From contig NZ_BLIN01000002.1 of assembly GCF_009811555.1 (NCBI RefSeq), positions 806,001-870,000 on the forward strand: a DNA stretch of 64,000 nucleotides, given 5' to 3'. Each line of letters begins with the position of its first letter. Position 1 is the stretch's first letter. A model generated the notes under the pieces. The model saw nothing but the letters and a program-made list of their open reading frames with translations. It was not told the DNA's origin and ran no database searches. The DNA is from Streptomyces caniferus. Its GTDB lineage: Bacteria > Actinomycetota > Actinomycetes > Streptomycetales > Streptomycetaceae. Both the position numbers and the translations under genes were made by a program. Below are positions 53,544 to 62,484 of this stretch, piece by piece.

Positions 53544-54278
53544 TCAGGCGGCCGCCGCGGCACCCAGGAGCAGCCCGCCGAACGCCCCCAGGATCATGAA
53601 GGGCCCCAGGGGCATGGCCGTGCCCCGTGCACCGCGCCGGAAGATCAGCAGCCCGGCGCCGTAGAGCGCGCCGAGCAGCACCCCCGCCGCTCCGCCGGTG
53701 ACGAGGGTGCGCCAGCCGTACCACCCAAGGGCGACCCCCAGCCCGACCGCCAGCTTGACGTCGCCCAGCCCGATCCCCTGCGGGTTGACGACATAGAGCA
53801 GGAGGTAGCCCGCGCCCAGCACCAGGCCGCCCAGCAGCGCCCGCCGCCAGGCCCCGGTCTCCCCCGTGAGCCAGCCGTCGAGCCCCAGCAGCGCCGCCGC
53901 CAGCCCGGCGAGCGGCACGGTCAGCGCGTCCGGGAGGCGGCGGACCCGCCAGTCGACGGTCACCAGCAGCACCCCGACCGGCGTCATCATCAGCCAGGCG
54001 ACGAGTTCCGGCCGTGGTCCGGTGGCCGCTGCCAGGGCCGCACAGGCCACCGCGGTGGCCACCGCCGTCGACAGCACCCCCGGCCCGTACGCCCCGCAGT
54101 CCGGGCAGTGCCCCCGCCCCAGCCAGCCCCGCGCCGCCCCCGTGATCGCATGCCCCCCGGGGCAGACCGCGCGCCATTCCTCCTCGGGCCCGACGGCCAA
54201 CCGGTGGGCGGGCCGCGGTATCAACAGCCCGGTCGCGGCCCCGTAGGCGGCGGCGAGCACCATCAGCATCACTGACAC
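53544..54278 (-). CDS. A24 family prepilin peptidase
   Basis: A 244-residue membrane aspartyl protease that cleaves Flp-type prepilins. Catalytic Asp residues are in LLVTVDWRVRRLPD and in GIGLGDVKLA. An N-terminal zinc-finger-like part (AVCPGG...GHCPDCGAYG) has the CxxC of bifunctional PilD-type enzymes. Six or more hydrophobic helices. The GTG at 54278 is the start. It belongs functionally with the Flp pilus genes 3 kb further on. Confidence 0.88.
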   Translation of the reverse strand: MSVMLMVLAAAYGAATGLLIPRPAHRLAVGPEEEWRAVCPGGHAITGAARGWLGRGHCPDCGAYGPGVLSTAVATAVACAALAAATGPRPELVAWLMMTPVGVLLVTVDWRVRRLPDALTVPLAGLAAALLGLDGWLTGETGAWRRALLGGLVLGAGYLLLYVVNPQGIGLGDVKLAVGLGVALGWYGWRTLVTGGAAGVLLGALYGAGLLIFRRGARGTAMPLGPFMILGAFGGLLLGAAAAA

Positions 54279-54350
54279 GCGTCGACCCTAGGCGGTTCGG
54301 CACCGGCCCTCGGGCGGATCTGCCGCACGGGAGCTGATACAACGCTGTGC

Positions 54351-54746
54351 ATGGCGCGTTGGGAGAACGGCCCGGGGGTGCTGCACGGTGCAAAGACCGG
54401 CATTCCGGTGGAGATCGCGGCCTCTTACCGGGCCCGCACTCGCGGATTGCTGGGCCGCGACGGCATCGAGGGGGCACTGTTTCTGACCCCGGCGAGCAGT
54501 GTGCACACCTTCCGGATGCGGTTCGCGATCGATGTCGCCTACCTGAGCCGGGACTTCACCGTGCTGTCCGTCCGCACCATGCGTCCGGGCCGGCTGGGTC
54601 TGCCCCGCCTCCGCGCCCGGCACGTCCTGGAGGCGGAGGCCGGCACGATGGCGCGCTGGGGCCTGCGCCCGGGCGTCCGGCTCGGCGTCGAGCCCGTCCG
54701 CCGGCCCGTGGCCGGTCCCGCGTCCGGCCAGGTCCACGAGCTCTAG
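54351..54746 (+). CDS. DUF192 protein
   Basis: A 131-residue protein with the DUF192 pattern: RARTRGLLGRDGIEGALFLTPASSVHTFRM followed by FAIDVAYLSRDFTVLSV and AGTMARWGLRPGVRLGV. The family is small, beta-rich and of unknown role, and is often encoded inside tad/flp loci, as here. No signal peptide is seen. It is divergent from the prepilin peptidase with a 72-bp gap. Confidence 0.85.
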   Translation: MARWENGPGVLHGAKTGIPVEIAASYRARTRGLLGRDGIEGALFLTPASSVHTFRMRFAIDVAYLSRDFTVLSVRTMRPGRLGLPRLRARHVLEAEAGTMARWGLRPGVRLGVEPVRRPVAGPASGQVHEL

Positions 54747-54828
54747 GTACTCGCGCCCGGATTCCTGCAGCAGTGCTGTGACGTGACAGTCGTCGGCTGC
54801 GGGTCCGTGCGCCGCTAGCGTCGGTCCC

Positions 54829-55353
54829 ATGATTGTCTGGCTCAACGGCACCCACGGTGCGGGCAAAACGACGACGAGTGCACTCGTGCAGCAGCTGATC
54901 CCGGATTCACGGGTGTTCGACGCCGAGAAGGTCGGCGAGACACTCATGGACATCACGCCGGGGCTGCCCGTGACGGACAACTTCCAGCACTGGCCGCCGT
55001 GGCGGCCGCTCGTGGTCGAGACCGCCCGCCGTGTCCTCGATTACACCGGCGGCACTCTGGTGATGCCGATGACTGTCCTGGTCGAGGAGTACTGGCGCGA
55101 GATCAGCACGGGCCTGGCCCGCCATGCCGTTCCGGTACGGCATTTCGTCCTCCACGCTGACCAGGAGACCCTCCGGGGGCGCATCGCGGGCGACACTGTT
55201 CTTGGCCCCGACTCCCCGTTCCGTCTCCGATACCTTGAGCCCTATGCCGAGGCGGCCCGCGCGTGGCTGCACGGCGAGGCCGAGGTCGTCGACACCACGC
55301 ACCTCACGCCCGCCCAGGCCGCCCTGCAGATCGCCCAGGCCGTCAAGGGCTGA
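54829..55353 (+). CDS. small P-loop kinase-like ATP-binding protein
   Basis: A 174-residue protein beginning MIVWLNGTHGAGKTTTS, a Walker A motif at the very N-terminus, with a lid-like RGRIAGDTVLGPDSPFRLR and VVDTTHLTPAQAALQI at the end. It resembles nucleotide, shikimate or antibiotic-resistance kinases of the AAA_33 type. The substrate is unknown. It is probably independent of the pilus genes. Confidence 0.82.
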   Translation: MIVWLNGTHGAGKTTTSALVQQLIPDSRVFDAEKVGETLMDITPGLPVTDNFQHWPPWRPLVVETARRVLDYTGGTLVMPMTVLVEEYWREISTGLARHAVPVRHFVLHADQETLRGRIAGDTVLGPDSPFRLRYLEPYAEAARAWLHGEAEVVDTTHLTPAQAALQIAQAVKG

Positions 55354-55576
55354 GGCTTGCTCCCCCGGCGATTGACGGGTGTGATCTTGCCGAGGCCGGC
55401 GACTCAGCAAGCCCCCGAGCAGTGCCTCTGATCACCGGTGTCGGGCTGTGAGGCGCTGTCGGGTGACGTCCCGGACGGCGCCGGACTCCCCTTGGGTGAG
55501 CCGCTCCGGATCGTGGCCTTCCCACTCTGGAACAGGCAGCTCCGCGGTGAATCCGTACCCCCGGACCCGGCACCGG

Positions 55577-56203
55577 TCACGAGGTGCGCGGGAAGCTGAC
55601 CTCGACCCGGCGGTTCTTCTTGCGGCCCGCCTCGGTGGTGTTGTCGGCGATCGGGTACTGCTCGCCGTAGCCGCGGATCTGGAAGGCGACGGACGAGCCG
55701 AGGTCCTTGGCCAGCTCCTGCTGGACGGCGTTGGCGCGCTTCTTGGACAGGACCAGACCATGGCTCGCCGAGCCGAGGTTGTCGGTGAAGCCGAAGACCC
55801 GGAGGCTGGTGGCGTTCTGCTTCTTGATCTCCGCCGCGATGGTGCCGATGCGCGACAGGGCGTCCGACGACAGCTCGGCGCTGTCCTTGTCGAACAGGAC
55901 CTCCGCCTGGAGCGAGAAGGTCACGTTGTCGTTGGTGTCCTGGCGGCGCTCGGAGCCGTCGTCGGTCTCGACGATGGACTTGATGTTGAGGACCTTGGAG
56001 GGGGCGAGCTTGGCGCCCTGGACCATCCGCAGATCGGGGTCGTTGGGGTCGATGTGGACCGGGGGGCTGGAGTCCTCGGTCAGGCCCGGCGGATCGGCAT
56101 GGGCGGCGGGGACCGTCAGCGCCGCGGTCAACAGCAGGGCGACGGCGGCGGTGACGGCCGTACGGGGCGCGCGGCGCCCTCGGGGCATCTGGGTCACGGT
56201 CAT
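55577..56203 (-). CDS. secreted OmpA-domain protein
   Basis: A 208-residue protein with a signal peptide (TAVTAAVALLLTAALTVPAAHA) and a C-terminal OmpA-like peptidoglycan-binding domain: EVLFDKDSAELSSDALSRI, RVFGFTDNLGS, LSKKRANAVQQEL, GYGEQYPIADN and GRKKNRRVEV. It lacks an outer-membrane barrel, so it should bind wall peptidoglycan. It lies 10 bp after the lipoprotein gene and probably ends the flp operon. Confidence 0.9.
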   Translation of the reverse strand: MTVTQMPRGRRAPRTAVTAAVALLLTAALTVPAAHADPPGLTEDSSPPVHIDPNDPDLRMVQGAKLAPSKVLNIKSIVETDDGSERRQDTNDNVTFSLQAEVLFDKDSAELSSDALSRIGTIAAEIKKQNATSLRVFGFTDNLGSASHGLVLSKKRANAVQQELAKDLGSSVAFQIRGYGEQYPIADNTTEAGRKKNRRVEVSFPRTS

Positions 56204-56213
56204 CGGTGCCCGC

Positions 56214-56795
56214 TCAGTCCGTGATCTGCACGCTGGCCGGGGGCATGGTCGGCAACTGGAAGTCGACCTGGGTCACCTTGGCCGGCGGCGCCGGGAACTG
56301 CGCGAAGATCGGGCGGCTGGCCCCGGGCATCAGACCGCTGAGGCCGGTCGTGCACAGGCATTCGCCATTGGTGTCCCGCAGCACCAGATATCTCTTCTTG
56401 CCCGCCTTGTCGACGAGGGTGGCTCCGGAGATGGACGAACGGGACCGCAGCTCGGTCTCGTTGGAGCGCCAGTCGATCGCGTTGAAGGCGCGGTTGCCGT
56501 GGTTGGCCACCGTGCCGTTGACGGTGACGAAGCCGCCGGAGTCACGGACGACGGAGTGCAGGGTGACCACCACGCCGTCCGGCCCCTTCATCTCGCCGAT
56601 CACCTTGTCGGAGTCGGCCGCCGGGCTGCCGGGGCCGCTGCCCTTGGGGGCGGTGCTGCGGACCGGGGGCTTGTCGCCGTCCGTTCCCTTCGTACCGCCG
56701 CCACCACCACAGCCGGTCACGACCAGAGCCAGGCCGACAGCGCTCGCCATGGCGACCGCTCCCCTGGCGGCCTTCGTGGTGCGCCGAATGCTCAT
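56214..56795 (-). CDS. lipoprotein of the flp operon
   Basis: A 193-residue exported protein with a lipobox (GLALVVTGC) at residue 29. The mature part starts with a Gly/Lys/Pro linker, then a beta-rich domain (VVVTLHSVVRDSGGFVTVNGTVANHGN) resembling immunoglobulin-like DUF4352/DUF11-type folds. No family name can be assigned safely. The ATG at 56795 has AAGGA 10 nt upstream. Sits between the TadG-like and OmpA genes, so a pilus accessory role is inferred. Confidence 0.78.
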   Translation of the reverse strand: MSIRRTTKAARGAVAMASAVGLALVVTGCGGGGGTKGTDGDKPPVRSTAPKGSGPGSPAADSDKVIGEMKGPDGVVVTLHSVVRDSGGFVTVNGTVANHGNRAFNAIDWRSNETELRSRSSISGATLVDKAGKKRYLVLRDTNGECLCTTGLSGLMPGASRPIFAQFPAPPAKVTQVDFQLPTMPPASVQITD

Positions 56796-56862
56796 TGGAT
56801 GCGATTCCTTTGATCGTCGTCTGGTCGTCTCGGAGTGCGGGTCGGGATGCGGGGGTGGCCGG

Positions 56863-57579
56863 TCAATGGGCGAGGCGTACGGAATAGAGGTCGGAGGCGT
56901 CGGGGAGGTCCCGGAGGTTGTCGGGGTCGAGCGTCCAGCGCTTTCCGTCGCAGGTGAGGTCGAGGGGCGCGGAGCCGTGGCCGTCCTTGCCCTTGCCGCC
57001 CTTTCCGTCCTTGCCGCCCTTGTCGCCCTCGTCGGCGCCGTCGCCCGTGCCGTCCGGTCCGCCCGTGCCGTCCTCGGCGGGGTCGAGGGTGCAGCGGGGC
57101 GCGACGACGGCCTTCGCCGCGGCCTTCGCCTTGGCGGTGCTGGTGCTCGGGATGACCGAATCGCCCACGGTGTGACGGGTCTCGACCTCGACGGCGAACG
57201 AGGTGGGCCAGGAGCCCGGGGTGCAGCCGGAGCCGGGGAGGTCGGCGCCGTTCCGTCCGGCGAACCAGCTCGCGCTCTCGCAGGCCGGATCGGACGACAC
57301 ACCGCGCCCGTTCAACAGGTCCTTCCAGACCGCCGGATTGCTCTCGTAGCTGCCGTCGCGGAGTCCGTCGAGCAGGCCCTTGGTCAGCAGATCGCGGTAC
57401 TTCTGGCCGGCGGCGAGCGCGGCCGCGTCGGCGGCGGTCTGGGCGCCGTTGCGGGTGGCGGCGGCCTGCCCGACGGCGAAGAAGGCGAGCGCGAGAAAGA
57501 GCAGGCCCCCGACCGCCACGATGTAGAGCGGAAAGGCCTGCCCGGCGTCGCGCCGGCGGCGCACGGTGGTGGCCGGCAC
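56863..57579 (-). CDS. TadG/TadE-like pilus assembly protein
   Basis: A 238-residue protein with an N-terminal DAGQAFPLYIVAVGGLLFLALAFFAVGQ segment, the pseudopilin-like anchor of TadG-type proteins, followed by NGAQTAADAAALAAG, the standard continuation. A Lys/Gly/Asp-rich low-complexity linker (about residues 165-200) splits the rest. No ATG is available; GTG 57579 is taken as start, 27 bp after the flp stop, with GTG 57564 an alternative. No clear ribosome binding site. Confidence 0.78.
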   Translation of the reverse strand: MPATTVRRRRDAGQAFPLYIVAVGGLLFLALAFFAVGQAAATRNGAQTAADAAALAAGQKYRDLLTKGLLDGLRDGSYESNPAVWKDLLNGRGVSSDPACESASWFAGRNGADLPGSGCTPGSWPTSFAVEVETRHTVGDSVIPSTSTAKAKAAAKAVVAPRCTLDPAEDGTGGPDGTGDGADEGDKGGKDGKGGKGKDGHGSAPLDLTCDGKRWTLDPDNLRDLPDASDLYSVRLAH

Positions 57580-57605
57580 GACAGCGGCGGCAGCTGCGGC
57601 GGGGC

Positions 57606-57770
57606 CTAAATTCCGACGACGTCGGAGATCTTGTTGGCGATGGCGTTCGCGATCTGGCTGCCGAAGTCCGTGGTCGACAGGACCAGGACGATCGCCACGA
57701 CCACCGCGATGATGCCGAGGTACTCGATCGAGGTCTGTCCCCGGTCGTTCCCCAAAATACGCTTCGCCAT
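57606..57770 (-). CDS. flp: Flp/Fap-type pilin subunit
   Basis: A 54-residue type IVb prepilin. The leader MAKRILGNDRG is followed by QTSIEYLGIIAVVVAIVLVL, matching the Flp motif with the conserved Glu at +5 after the predicted Gly cleavage site and Tyr next to it. The ATG at 57770 has GGAGGGG 5 nt upstream. It is the substrate of the peptidase at 53544 and of the Tad secretion machine encoded upstream. Confidence 0.93.
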   Translation of the reverse strand: MAKRILGNDRGQTSIEYLGIIAVVVAIVLVLSTTDFGSQIANAIANKISDVVGI

Positions 57771-58375
57771 CGTGTTCCCCTCCATGGGCGGCCGTACCAC
57801 TCTGGTCCGGCTGGTCTGCCCCCGTGATGCCGGCGCGTTCGACCGCGCTCACGACACGAGAAAAGTACGCCGGAACAGCGTGCCCGGAACAGGGCTTCCG
57901 TACCCAATCCTCTTTTGGGATCACAGACGGCGGGCGCAACGGCGCATTTCGGCCACTCAGTCGCACCCCACCCACCCCCGTTCCCCCTCCGGAACCATGT
58001 CCCGTCCCCCTGCCCATGTGGACCGGGCGGCCCGTCCGCACCATAGTGCGAGCGAAACCGTCCGCCCACCCACTGTGACACAACTCGTTGCTCGTGCGAA
58101 GGAGTTGTTGAGAAGCGAGGGGCGCAGCGTTCTCATCCGGCCGGGCGCGGGCGACTGCCGCCGAGCGCGGGCGGCGCGGCGGTCGCCGGGGCCCGGCCGC
58201 CCGATGATGTGCATCCGCAAGGGCGATTCGCCGTGGTGACCGTCATTGACGGCGCCGGCCGGGACGCCGGCCGAGAGGGCGGCGTGGGCCGCGCCCGGGA
58301 GAACCGGCGCCGGTGCGCCGCGTCCGGCCGGGCGGCGGCCGAAGGCGGGGCCGGAGCCGCCATCCGTGACACGGT
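57771..58375. other. 605-bp gene-free gap in the pilus locus
   Basis: Between tadC and flp I see no gene with domain similarity or a ribosome binding site. A weak inverted repeat CAACTC/GAGTTG is near 58081-58107. The gap should contain the flp promoter, and splits the machine genes from the pilin genes. Confidence 0.5.
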
Positions 58376-59269
58376 TCACTTCCCCATCAGCGAGCCGAAG
58401 TCGGTGCCCGACCCCAGGAAGAACCCGGCGATGAGCAGGATCATCGTGGCGGGAACCATGAAGGTGGTGACGACCATCGTGGCCTTGGGGACCGCGCGGG
58501 CGGCGCGGCGCCGGGCGTTCTGGGCGTCGGTCCGGCGCATGTCGTTGGCGATCTGGATCAGGGTCTCGACGATCGGCGAACCGAGTTCCTCGCCCTGCTG
58601 GAGGGCGGTGACGAACTGGGCGACCTGTTCGGAGTCGTTGCGTTTGCGTAGCTCTTCGAAGGCCGCGCGGCGGCTGACGCCCATGTCCATCTGCCGCAGT
58701 GTGATGCGGAGTTCATCGGCCCACGGCCCCTCGTACTTCTCCGCGACCCGGTCGAGTGCCTGACGGAAGCTCAGGCCCGCGCTGACCACGACCGCCAGGA
58801 CGTCCAGAAAGTCCGGAAGGGTGCGTTCGATGGTGTCCTTGCGCTGGCGGATCGCCGCCCAGATGCCGACCTCGGTCCAGAAGAGACCGAAGAGCACCAT
58901 CAGGACGCCGAGCAGCGGCTGACCGCGCAGGAACATCACCAGCGCGCCGAAGAACCCCAGGGCACCGTAGACGGCGCGCCGGGCGGCGTACCGGTCGACG
59001 GTCAGCCCGCCGGGGTTGCCGGCCAGGTCGATCCGCCGGCGGACCCGGGCGGTGCGCTTGTCGCCCATCAGCCGCAGCACCAGCGGCGCGTAGCGCATCC
59101 CGGTGCGGTCCACGGCCGAACCGACCACCGTGGTGCGGGTCGCGCCGACCTCCAGGGACAGTGCCAGGTCGGGCGGCAGCCGGGCCTCACGGCGGTAGAG
59201 CGCGATACCGCAGCAGATGCCGGCGACCGAGAGGGCGAAGGCCGCGGCCAGCAGAATTCCGATTCCCAT
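58376..59269 (-). CDS. tadC: type II secretion F family protein TadC
   Basis: A 297-residue inner-membrane platform protein of the Tad pilus. The GspF/T2SSF domain occupies about 130-290 (LPDFLDVLAVVVSAGLSFRQAL, QQGEELGSPIVETLIQIANDMR), with helices at both ends. It follows tadB by 44 bp and is the last gene of the machine operon. Confidence 0.9.
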   Translation of the reverse strand: MGIGILLAAAFALSVAGICCGIALYRREARLPPDLALSLEVGATRTTVVGSAVDRTGMRYAPLVLRLMGDKRTARVRRRIDLAGNPGGLTVDRYAARRAVYGALGFFGALVMFLRGQPLLGVLMVLFGLFWTEVGIWAAIRQRKDTIERTLPDFLDVLAVVVSAGLSFRQALDRVAEKYEGPWADELRITLRQMDMGVSRRAAFEELRKRNDSEQVAQFVTALQQGEELGSPIVETLIQIANDMRRTDAQNARRRAARAVPKATMVVTTFMVPATMILLIAGFFLGSGTDFGSLMGK

Positions 59270-59313
59270 TCCTGTTCCCCTGGGGAGACCGATACCGATG
59301 CCGGTGCCGGTGT

Positions 59314-60261
59314 CTAGACGTCGATCTTGGACAGCCGGCGGATGAAGAAGAACCCGAGCCCGTAGAGGACGAAGGCCGCCACGACCGCGAGCTGGCCGAG
59401 GAAGGAGGCGGTCATCCGGTCGATGGCGCCCGGGGCGATGCGGTTCATCAGCAGCAGGGTGCCGATGCCGAGCAGCGGGACGACGTAGGCGGTGACGACG
59501 ACCTGGGAGAGCTGGGTGCGGACCTCGCGCCGGGTCTCCTTGCGCTCCTCCAGGGTCTTGGTGAGGTTGCGCAGCGAGCCGACGACCGTGCCGCCGGCGC
59601 GGTTGGAGAGCACCAAGGTGGTGACGAGCACGACGAGTTCGCGGGACGGCAGGCGTTCGGCCAGCTCACCGAGTGCCTCGTCGACGGAGTGGCCGACGGA
59701 GAGCTTGTCGGAGACCTTGGCCAGTTCCTCGCCGGCCGGGGCCTCCAGCTCCTCGGCCGCCATCCCCAGCGCCGTCCGCAGGGCCAGCCCGGCCTGGGTG
59801 GCGTTGGCGAGGATCCGGGAGAGTTCGGGCAGCTGGTTGATGAACCTCTCGATGCGCTTCTGCCGCTGCCAGTTGAGGAAGGCGAACGCCGCCCAGACGG
59901 CGACCAGCGCGGCGATCGGGCCGAAGAAGGGGGCGAGGACGGCCTGCGCGATCAGCCACAGCGCGAGCACCGCGCCGAGCATGGCGACGAAGAATTCGCC
60001 GGGGGTGACGTCCAGGCCGGTGGCGGCCAGCCGCAGTTCGAGACGGCGGCCGAAGCGGGTGCGACGCAGGGCCCGGTCGACGGAGGGGAAGCGGCGCTGC
60101 CGTCCGTCGGCCGGCAGCCTGCGCTCGTCGTCGAGCCGGTCGACGACGGCCTGCCGCTGGGCGCGCCCGGCCGCGTACGTCCGTACGCCGGCGATCGCGA
60201 GCACCCCGCACAGCAGGGTGGCCCCGATGGCGAGCAGGGCGAGGTGGTTCCCGCCGGTCAT
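59314..60261 (-). CDS. tadB: type II secretion F family protein TadB
   Basis: A 315-residue membrane platform protein. Two N-terminal helices, then a T2SSF domain (INQLPELSRILANATQAGLALRTAL, AERLPSRELVVLVTTLVLSNRAGG) and two C-terminal helices. Its ATG overlaps the end of the ATPase gene by 4 nt (60258-60261). TadB and TadC form the hetero-oligomer that TadA drives. Confidence 0.92.
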   Translation of the reverse strand: MTGGNHLALLAIGATLLCGVLAIAGVRTYAAGRAQRQAVVDRLDDERRLPADGRQRRFPSVDRALRRTRFGRRLELRLAATGLDVTPGEFFVAMLGAVLALWLIAQAVLAPFFGPIAALVAVWAAFAFLNWQRQKRIERFINQLPELSRILANATQAGLALRTALGMAAEELEAPAGEELAKVSDKLSVGHSVDEALGELAERLPSRELVVLVTTLVLSNRAGGTVVGSLRNLTKTLEERKETRREVRTQLSQVVVTAYVVPLLGIGTLLLMNRIAPGAIDRMTASFLGQLAVVAAFVLYGLGFFFIRRLSKIDV

Positions 60262-61598
60262 GAGAGGGCCTTCCGGGTGGCGAGTTGGGCGTCGTCGGTG
60301 GCGACGCCGAAGGCGGGCGGGGTGGGTTCGCTCGCCATGAAGAGGCGTTCGGCGACCCGGCGCGGCAGCGGGAAGTAGCGGAAGCGCCCGTGCACGATGC
60401 GGTCGGCGCCCATCGGCTCGGCGTCGAAACGGCAGACCGTCGCGATCCGGTAGTCCTCGTGGCCGCGCGAGTCGAGGATGGCGACCTCGCTGATCCGGCG
60501 GGAGCCGTCGGCGTGCCGGGTGAGCTGGACGATGCAGTCGACGGCGCTGTTGATCTGGTCCCGCAGCGCCTCGAAGGGGATCTTGACGTCCGACATGGAG
60601 GCCAGGGTCTGCAGCCGCATCAGGGCGTCCTCGGCGCTGTTGGCGTGGACGGTGGCGAGCGAACCGTCGTGGCCGGTCGACATCGCCTGGAGCATGTCGA
60701 GGGTCTCGCCGCCGCGCACCTCGCCGACGATGATGCGGTCGGGGCGCATGCGCAGGGAGTTGCGGACGAGGTCGCGGATGGTGATCCGGCCCTTGCCCTC
60801 CACATTGGGCGGCCGCGACTCCAGCCGGATGACATGGCTCTGCTGGAGCTGGAGTTCGGCGGCGTCCTCGACGGTGATGATCCGCTCCCCGTCCGGGATC
60901 AGGCCGGACAGCGCGTTGAGGAGCGTGGTCTTGCCCGCACCCGTGGCACCGGAGACCACCACGTTGAACTTGGCCCGCACCAGCCCCGCCAGCAGCAGCA
61001 GCGTCTGTTCGTCGAGCGTGCCCATGCCGATGAGTTCGGCGAGGGTGTAGGCGCGCGGGAAGCGGCGGATGGTGAGGGTGGCGCCGTTCAGGGCGAGCGG
61101 CGGGATGATGACGTTGACGCGCTCGCCGGACGGCAGCCGGGCGTCGACCATCGGATTGGACTCGTCGACCCGCCGGTTGACGGTGGAGACGATCCGCTCG
61201 ATGGTCTGCATCAGCTGCTCGTGCGAGGCGAAGCGGACGGGCAGCAGCTCGACCCGGCCGGCCCTCTCGACGTACACCTGGTCCGGTCCGTTGACCATGA
61301 TCTCGGTGATCGAGGCGTCCTCCAGCAGCGGCTCCAGCACCCCGAGGCCGAGTGCCTCGTCCACCACCCGGCGGATGAGCTGGGCGCGTTCGGCGGTGGA
61401 GAGGACCGGTCCCTCACGGCTGATGATGTGGCCCAGGACGCGTTCCAGCCGCCCGCGGCGCTCGGCGGCGGCCAGCGAGGACATCTCGGCGAGGTCGATC
61501 TCTTCGAGCAGTTTGGCGCGGTAGACAGCGACCATATTGCTGTCCTGGCGCGCCTCGCCGGCCGGCTCGGGTGCGACGATCCGGGCTTTCAGGCTCAT
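60258..61598 (-). CDS. tadA: CpaF/TadA family pilus ATPase
   Basis: A 446-residue secretion ATPase. Walker A is SGATGAGKTTLLNALSG; the Asp box and Walker B lie around DRIIVGEVRGGETLDMLQAM, and the His box in GSLATVHANSAEDALMRL. The N-terminal two helical domains match CpaF. It powers Flp assembly. The ATG overlaps the TadE-like gene upstream by 4 nt and its stop overlaps tadB likewise. Confidence 0.94.
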   Translation of the reverse strand: MSLKARIVAPEPAGEARQDSNMVAVYRAKLLEEIDLAEMSSLAAAERRGRLERVLGHIISREGPVLSTAERAQLIRRVVDEALGLGVLEPLLEDASITEIMVNGPDQVYVERAGRVELLPVRFASHEQLMQTIERIVSTVNRRVDESNPMVDARLPSGERVNVIIPPLALNGATLTIRRFPRAYTLAELIGMGTLDEQTLLLLAGLVRAKFNVVVSGATGAGKTTLLNALSGLIPDGERIITVEDAAELQLQQSHVIRLESRPPNVEGKGRITIRDLVRNSLRMRPDRIIVGEVRGGETLDMLQAMSTGHDGSLATVHANSAEDALMRLQTLASMSDVKIPFEALRDQINSAVDCIVQLTRHADGSRRISEVAILDSRGHEDYRIATVCRFDAEPMGADRIVHGRFRYFPLPRRVAERLFMASEPTPPAFGVATDDAQLATRKALS

Positions 61599-62101
61599 CG
61601 CGGGGGTGCTCCTTCGTACGTGACCCGGGCGGGCCCGAGGCCCAGGGCGCCGGGTTCCTGCGGGCGGGGCATGGTGGCGCTGCGGCGAGCGGTGCCGAAG
61701 TCGGCCACGCCGGGGATGATCGAGGGGATGGTGATCCGCACCGTCGCGCGGACCGAACCGCCGCCGTCGCCGCCCACCGTGATGCCCGCGTCGACCCAGT
61801 CGCTCATCGCGGCCCGGCCGGCGGCCTCCGGGTCGGGCGGGTGGTCGGCGGCGTCCATCGAGGCGGTGCGGGCGGCGGCGCGCGCTCCCGTACCGGCCTG
61901 CTGGACGACGAACGCCGCCAGCCCGAGCTGGACCACGGCCAGCCCGACGATCAGCAGGAGGGGCAGGAAGCCGAGGAACTCGATGGACACCGTGCCCCGG
62001 TCGCGGCCGTGCCCGCGGAGCCGGGCGGGCAGCCGGAGCCGGGCGCGGCCGCGGAGCCGGGAGGCCAGCCGGCCCCGGGCGGGCGGACGGACGCCGCTCA
62101 C
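61595..62101 (-). CDS. TadE-like pseudopilin (second copy)
   Basis: A 168-residue protein. A basic Arg/Leu-rich N-terminus (about 40 residues) precedes DRGTVSIEFLGFLPLLLIVGLAVVQLGL, the TadE anchor with the pilin-type Glu. The C-terminal domain is beta-rich (GSVRATVRITIPSIIPGV). The GTG at 62101 overlaps the previous stop (GTGA). The extended basic leader before the cleavage site is longer than usual. Confidence 0.8.
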   Translation of the reverse strand: MSGVRPPARGRLASRLRGRARLRLPARLRGHGRDRGTVSIEFLGFLPLLLIVGLAVVQLGLAAFVVQQAGTGARAAARTASMDAADHPPDPEAAGRAAMSDWVDAGITVGGDGGGSVRATVRITIPSIIPGVADFGTARRSATMPRPQEPGALGLGPARVTYEGAPPR

Positions 62102-62481
62102 CGGAGGTCCTCCTTCGCGGCGCCGGCCGAGCCCTTCGCCCGCCACGGGAAGCTGCCCGCGCCGGGGAAGAGCACCGGGACGTCGAGGGCGACCCGCGCC
62201 TTCCACACCCCTGCTTCGGGGCGGCAGGAAACGGTGGCGCCGCCCCGCCAGGAGCTGGGCAGTTGCTTCTCGGCGGCGGCCTGGCAGGCGCCCTCGCCGC
62301 CGCCCTCCGTCGCGGTGCCGGCGCGTGCGCCCCGGTCGGCGGAGTGGGCGGCGAGCGTGTAGGCGTAGCCGACCAGCACCAGCTGCCAGAGCAGCGCGAG
62401 GACCAGCAGGATCAGCGGGAGCAGCCCCATGAACTCCACGGCGACCTGCCCCCGGTCGTTGCCGCCCAGTGGGCGCCGCAC
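62098..62481 (-). CDS. TadE-like pseudopilin (first copy)
   Basis: A 127-residue protein with the prepilin leader MRRPLGGNDRGQVAVEFMGLLPLILLVLALLWQLVL (leader, then the hydrophobic anchor with Glu) and a short external domain containing two Cys (GACQAAA, VSCRPEAGVW). The start is GTG 62481, 3 bp after the tadZ stop. Minor pilin role inferred from family and context. Confidence 0.85.
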   Translation of the reverse strand: MRRPLGGNDRGQVAVEFMGLLPLILLVLALLWQLVLVGYAYTLAAHSADRGARAGTATEGGGEGACQAAAEKQLPSSWRGGATVSCRPEAGVWKARVALDVPVLFPGAGSFPWRAKGSAGAAKEDLR

Positions 62482-62484
62482 CGC

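Noticed and set aside
55354..55761. Minus-strand frame overlapping the OmpA gene end
   Set aside because: Arg/Ser-rich shadow of the OmpA gene; the 55354-55576 gap shows no gene.
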